Program-made: the position numbers and the translations under genes
DNA from: Azorinus chamasolen
Taxonomy: Eukaryota; Mollusca; Bivalvia; Cardiida; Solecurtidae
DNA length: 64,000 nucleotides
Reading direction: 5' to 3'
NCBI GenBank assembly: GCA_963576725.1
Contig: OY755252.1
Coordinates: forward strand, 25,364,655 to 25,428,654
The notes under the pieces: model-generated
The model's input: only the letters and a program-made list of their open reading frames with translations
Database searches by the model: none
Told to the model about the DNA's origin: nothing
Shown here: positions 59,569 to 64,000 of the stretch, piece after piece
Position numbering within the stretch: position 1 is the first letter of the stretch
Layout of the letters: each line of letters opens with the position of its first letter

Positions 59569-59793
59569 GTTGGTTTTACATCCGCTACCCTGGTTGATGA
59601 TGGCAACACAGTTGTTATCCGGGCTTCCCGAGTTAACCCTCAGTTTCAGCAAAGAGGGGTGTTCAAAATGTTATATCAGTATCTGCTAAAAATGTCCACT
59701 GCTGGTCATTTAGCATTTATTAGCAGCAGCGATTTGAAGCTTTTAACAACTCAGTGGTGGATTCAGGAGGAATTTAAACTCATTGTGTCAATG
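59569..59793 (+). CDS. GNAT acetyltransferase (histidine N-acetyltransferase/NAT16-like), second visible coding exon
   Basis: 75 codons in phase 0: VGFTSATLVDDGNTVVIR, then ASRVNPQFQQRGVFKMLYQY, HLAFISSSDLKLL and WWIQEEFKLIVSM. The run V-I-R-x-S-R-V-x-P-x-x-x-x-R-G-V-F is GNAT motif A, which binds the acetyl-CoA pyrophosphate (Q/R-x-x-G-x-G/A type, here QQRGVF). The acceptor is TTTCCATTTAG; the exon ends at a strong GTAAGT donor (59,794). It continues the exon at 52,904-53,068. No further exon was recognised downstream, so the C-terminal half of the gene probably lies outside the window. Confidence 0.75.
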
Positions 59794-60400
59794 GTAAGTG
59801 AGGAAATTAGCAACATTATTCCTTACCCCCCTAAGCACGACTTAAGGATGTGTATTTAGAATGTATTTAATGTATCAAACACGATAATCATTAATGACAA
59901 ATGCATATGGTAATTATTAAGTAGAATTATAGAATTATGAAAGACTATACAACCATGTATGCACAAGAGGTTATGAATTCTAGAATGCCCATGATACAAC
60001 AGTTAACCGTATTACTATACTTCTAACGCAACACATTTACTGATCGATTTTCTCAGAAGCGATTCTATATATCATTTTTGCTTGATCAAAATGCCGTTTA
60101 GCAGCATTAGCGATACATATTAACTGGAATAATTCATCCATGACACGCAGATACGCCTGGGCAGACAGCGGTTGCGATTTCATCGTGCCTCATTTGAAGA
60201 TGGAAATATGCGACGAATAGTGGTTTTCTTTCTAAATTTTATTTTTCTATTGCCAAATGAACTACTCTTGGGACCAGTAGGGTCTATCGTGCACCCCTTA
60301 GACTTTTTTTCATGGGTATTAAAATGTTCTAAAAGGTCTACTGAATCAGAATCGCGAATGTAGTCAAGAATAAAATATTTTAGGCTATGTGTATTTTAAC
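59794..60400. other. Intronic or intergenic sequence
   Basis: Follows the second exon donor. No repeat family or further exon recognised. Confidence 0.45.
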
Positions 60401-60984
60401 CATTTCATGGCAACCCCCTCCGTGTTTTCGTGATGAAGTCACACGACTGCAAAATCAACCAGTTTTTGTCCTAAACCTATAAAACCGGTACCAGATTGAA
60501 GATAAGACATTGTGCTTTTATTTCCAGTTATACTTTAAAATTACCTTATTTGCATACTCAGTAATATTAATGAGAACATAAGAAGTAGTAAAAAGTATAG
60601 AAATAACGTGAACGTTTCACTTTTTTATTCTACAAATATCAGAAAACAACTTTAAATGCAGTTTAACATAATGAAACAATCCTCAGAAAACAAAATATCC
60701 AATTTAAGGACCAAAACATTAACTTTAAGTAACGTTTTAACCGTTTTCATGCCCCCCCCCCCCCCCCAGTTTTCGTAATGATGGCACATGCCTGCAAAAT
60801 CGTCCACAGTCAAGTGTTTATCCTAAACCTATAAAGCTATAGTCAAACAACTAGGTCTGACGGATCACGGGTTCGCCGAGTCCATTTTTAAGGGAGATCA
60901 GCATTTCGGATATCCACGTGCCATTTATAAAAGAAAATGTTTAGTTGTAGGTATAAACAATAAGCGCACTAGTTATCGGAAATA

Positions 60985-61092
60985 TAGCGTAGTGGATAAG
61001 TCGTAGGGCCATAAAGAAGTATATGATCGGCGAAAATTTTATTAGGCGCAGGTTCGAGTCTCACATCAACCTAAAACATTTTTTTTTGCTAA
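60985..61092 (+). other. tRNA-like pol III unit, left arm of foldback element
   Basis: A box TAGCGTAGTGG (60,985), B box GGTTCGAGTC (61,051), then a run of T near 61,080. The A-to-B spacing is longer than in a normal tRNA, so a tRNA-derived SINE head or an intron-like insert is possible. Confidence 0.4.
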
Positions 61093-61344
61093 AAATATTA
61101 AGGAAAGTCCTCTTAAGAGCATTAGTTTTGTTGTGCATTAAGAAGCCACTCGTACAAGACATTTGCTAAAACTTATATTGATATTCATATTTTAGCAACG
61201 ATTTATTATTGAAAATATGGCTAATATAGGACTCGAACTCAAACAAAGGCACCCTTCCTTAACATTGACGAACATGTGCATAAATGGCCATTACAATTAT
61301 ACGATATGACATAAGATAATACTCTACTATTCATTCAAAATTTA

Positions 61345-61442
61345 AAAAAGTTTAAGGTCGACACGGGATTCGAACCCACGCTCAATAAAAAAACTACTCT
61401 CGCAACGTCTTCTGGTGTACCTAGACTTTACCCACTGCGCTA
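61345..61442 (-). other. tRNA-like pol III unit, right arm of foldback element
   Basis: Minus strand: A box TAGCGCAGTGGG (61,442-61,431), B box GGTTCGAATCC (61,386-61,376), then CTTTTTTAAA. The A box is about 147 bp from the element end, the same as in the left arm. Confidence 0.45.
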
Positions 61443-62291
61443 AACTGCTGACAACTCCGCATTCATTTTTACCTTATATACTAAACTCGTCTGTTTAACA
61501 AATGGTCCGAGAACATGCGGAATGCTGATCTCCCTAAAAATGGACTCGGCTGACCTTTGACACGTCAGACCTAGTTGTTTGACTATAGTAACAAATTGAA
61601 GATAATACATTGTGCTTTTATCTATAGCTATGTCTTGAAATTGCTTGATTTGCATACTCATGAATATTAAAGAGAACATTAAATATAGTAAAACAAATAT
61701 AGAAATAACGTAAATAATTGTTCACTTTTGTATCCTACAAATATCAGAAAACCACTTCAAATGCAGTTTAAAATGATGAAAAAATCCTAAGACAAGAAAT
61801 TATGTAATTTGAGGAGCAAAACGTTAACTAGATAAGTAACGTTTTGACTGTTTCCATAGAAACCATTCATTCCACTCTGTTCACACAGATTTATTAGTCG
61901 ACACATATATGCAAAACTCTTTCATATAACAGCAGGTTTTTGTGCTAACTGTATACACCTGGTACTGAATTAAAGCTATGACCTTGTGCTTTTGTTTAAA
62001 AGCTAAACATTATTACATTATTTGCATACACATAAACATTAATGAGAACAAAAACAAATAGTAAAAACAATATAGAAATAACGGAAATTTCTCAATTGTT
62101 ATCCTAATAATATCAGTAAACCACTTCAGATGTAGTTTAAAATGATGACAGAATACTCAGAAAGCAAAGCATCTAAATCGATAACCAAACAATGGACTTT
62201 AAGTAACATTGTAACTGTTTCCATGGTAACCGATCCTTTCACAAATTTTGGAAAATTGACATCTGCCTGTAATATTCCTCTAGATCTCAGT

Positions 62292-63880
62292 TTTTTTAGC
62301 TCACCTGGCACAGGTGAGGTATTTTGAAGGGGCAGTCTCCGACATCCGTCTTCGTGCGTCGGGCATACGTGCGTCGTGCGTACTTGCGTCGTTAACAATT
62401 TACTTAAACATCTTCTTCTCTGAAACCACAAAGCCCAGAGCTTTGATATTTAGTAAGTAGCATTATCTAATGGTCCTCTACAAAGATTGTTCAAATTTTC
62501 ACACACGGACCAAAAATGGCCCGCCCCGTGGCTTATCAGTTTTTCATAGGAAAATCTTAAAAAAATATTCTTCTCTGACATGGTAAGGCCTAGACCTTTG
62601 ATATTTGGTATGTAGCATCATCTAAGGGTCCTCTACAAAGATTGTTCAAATTTTAACCCCCGGACTAAAATTGGCCCCGCTCCAGGACTTATCAGTTTTT
62701 CATAAGTAAATCTTTAAAAATCGTCTTCTCTGAAACCGCAAGGCCTAGACCTTTGATATTTGGTATGTAGCATCATCTAATGGCCCTTTACACAAATTGT
62801 TCAAATTATGAACACGGACCAAAAATGGCCCGCCCCGGGGCGTATCAGTTATTCATAGGAAGATCTTTAAAATATTTATTCTCTGAAACCGTAAGGCCTA
62901 GACCTTTGATATTTGGTATAAAGCATAATCTAATGGCCCTCTACAAACATTGTTCAAATTGTGGCCCCTGAACAAAAATTGCCCCCCACGGGGCCTATCA
63001 GTTTGTCATAAGAAAGTCTTTAATAATCTTCTCCTCTAAAACTGTAAGGCCTAGATCGTTGATATTTGGTATGTACAATGATCTGATGGTCCTCTACAAA
63101 GCGCGTTCAAATATGACCCCGGACCAAAAATGGCCCCGTCACGGAACTTATCAGTTTTTCATAGGAAAATCTTTAAAACAATTCTGCTCTGAAACCGTAA
63201 GGCCTAGTCATTTGATATTTAGTATGTAGCACCACCTAATAGTCCTCTACACATTTTGTTCAAATTATGACACCTGGATTAAAAATGGCCCCACCCCGGG
63301 GCTTATCAATTTCTCATCGAAAAATCTTTACAAATGTTCTTCTCTAAAACTGTAAGGCCTAGATCTTTGATAGTTGGTATGTAGCATCATCTAATGGTCC
63401 TCTAAATCGGTTGTTCAAATTATGACCCCCGTCTAATGATTTTCTAACAAGATTGTTCAAATTGTGACCCCAGGGCCAAAAGTGGCCCTGCCCCGTGGCT
63501 TATCAGTTTCTTATAGGTAAATCTTTAAAAATATTCTCCGAAAATGTTAGGTGTAGTGTCATCTAATGGTTTTCTACAAAGATTGTTCAAATTATGACCC
63601 CTGGACCAAAATGGCCCTGTCCCGGGTTTATCAGTTTTTCAAAGGAACGTCTTTTTAAAATCTTCTGTGAAATTGTAAGGCCCAGACCTTTGAAATTTAT
63701 ATGAAGCATCACCTAATGTTCCTTTATTAAGATTGTTCAAATTTCAACCTTCGGGCCTAAATAAAAATTGTGGCCCTTGGTTTCATATTGGTCCCAATCT
63801 GAAGCTGACTAATTTTATTTTTTATTGTGTATGCATCAGTCTATAATAACCAGGTGAGCGATTTAGGGCCTCTTGTTTGA
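62292..63880 (+). mobile_element. Pearl-like element 8 (AGCTCACC..GGTGAGCG ends)
   Basis: Left end TTTAGCTCACCTGGCACAGG (hairpin with GGTGAG), then a degenerate GTGCGTCGTGCGT tract (62,350-62,390). About ten ~150-bp units follow with AAGGCCTAGACCTTTGATAT, GTAGCATCATCTAATGG, TCTACAAAGATTGTTC and ATGGCCCCGCCCCGGGG. Right end CCAGGTGAGCGATTTAGGG and CCTCTTGTTT near 63,851-63,879. The largest and best bounded of the AGCTCACC family here. Confidence 0.75.
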
Positions 63881-64000
63881 TAAATCATGAAATTAATTGT
63901 TACAAACCTAGAGCTGAAGCATTGCATTAATGGTAAATATTGTTTTTCTGATATAACCTAATGTGCATATGGGTGAATATTTATGAGGACAGTAAAAGAT
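63881..64000. other. Window end, unassigned
   Basis: AT-rich, nothing recognised. Confidence 0.4.

Larger units (their letters stand above)
60837..61588. mobile_element. Foldback element with ~70-bp inverted ends
   Basis: Left end CTATAGTCAAACAACTAGGT and, at the right, ACCTAGTTGTTTGACTATAG; pairing continues inward through CGAGTCCATTTTTAAGGGAG. 752 bp, inserted in the ~370-bp tandem repeat. Contains two convergent tRNA-like units (next entries). No protein frame. Confidence 0.75.
60401..62285 (+). repeat. ~370-bp tandem repeat, about three copies
   Basis: Units share CATTGTGCTTTTAT, TTTGCATACTCA, ATATTAATGAGAACAT, ATATAGAAATAACG, CAAATATCAGAAAAC and AACTTTAAGTAACGTTTT. Copies lie near 60,470-60,836, 61,589-61,955 and 61,956-62,285. 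The first is separated from the second by a foldback element. A run of 15 C occurs near 60,753. Confidence 0.75.

Noticed and set aside
60172..60363. Third exon of the acetyltransferase gene
   Set aside because: The translation does not resemble the GNAT C-terminal region and no good acceptor in the right phase was seen.

Overview
This window is AT-rich eukaryotic DNA made almost entirely of repeats and transposable elements. It most likely comes from a bivalve mollusc, probably a clam. The grounds are several non-autonomous elements with ~145-185 bp core tandem repeats and GTCC/GTCT-type microsatellites, as in bivalve 'pearl'-like elements; a selenocysteine-type Penelope-like element of the kind known from clams; and mariner/Tc1 relics. 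No prokaryotic gene organisation is present. All assignments come from reading the sequence; no searches were run.

Layout. 1-17,352: a giant minisatellite locus. A 56-bp tandem repeat runs in one orientation (1-4,584). A ~3-kb C-poor GAAGT/GTGAAG minisatellite follows (4,585-7,567). The same 56-bp repeat then returns in inverted orientation (7,568-17,352) with higher-order repeats. 17,530-22,128: two pearl-like elements; the second carries twelve 145-bp units, ten of which contain a perfect nuclear-receptor palindrome. 22,412-25,932: a nearly intact Penelope-like retroelement of the permuted Naiad type (GIY-YIG endonuclease before reverse transcriptase). Its reading frame is interrupted only by five TGA codons and is followed at once by a SECIS-like hairpin. 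29,860-47,520: fragmented Naiad copies and tails, a mariner with perfect terminal inverted repeats (37,695-38,997), pearl-like elements and small MITEs. 48,480-50,560: a decayed Tc1-like element split by a pearl-like insertion. 52,898-59,793: two coding exons of a host GNAT acetyltransferase resembling histidine N-acetyltransferase/NAT16, separated by a 6.5-kb intron filled with transposons. 59,800-64,000: a ~370-bp tandem repeat split by a foldback element with two tRNA-like units, then another pearl-like array.

The most notable system is the selenoprotein retroelement. TGA lies at cysteine-type positions, including the first residue of the CxC linker motif. At least two of these TGAs recur in other damaged copies in the window. 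A second copy keeps the SECIS fold through compensatory base changes.
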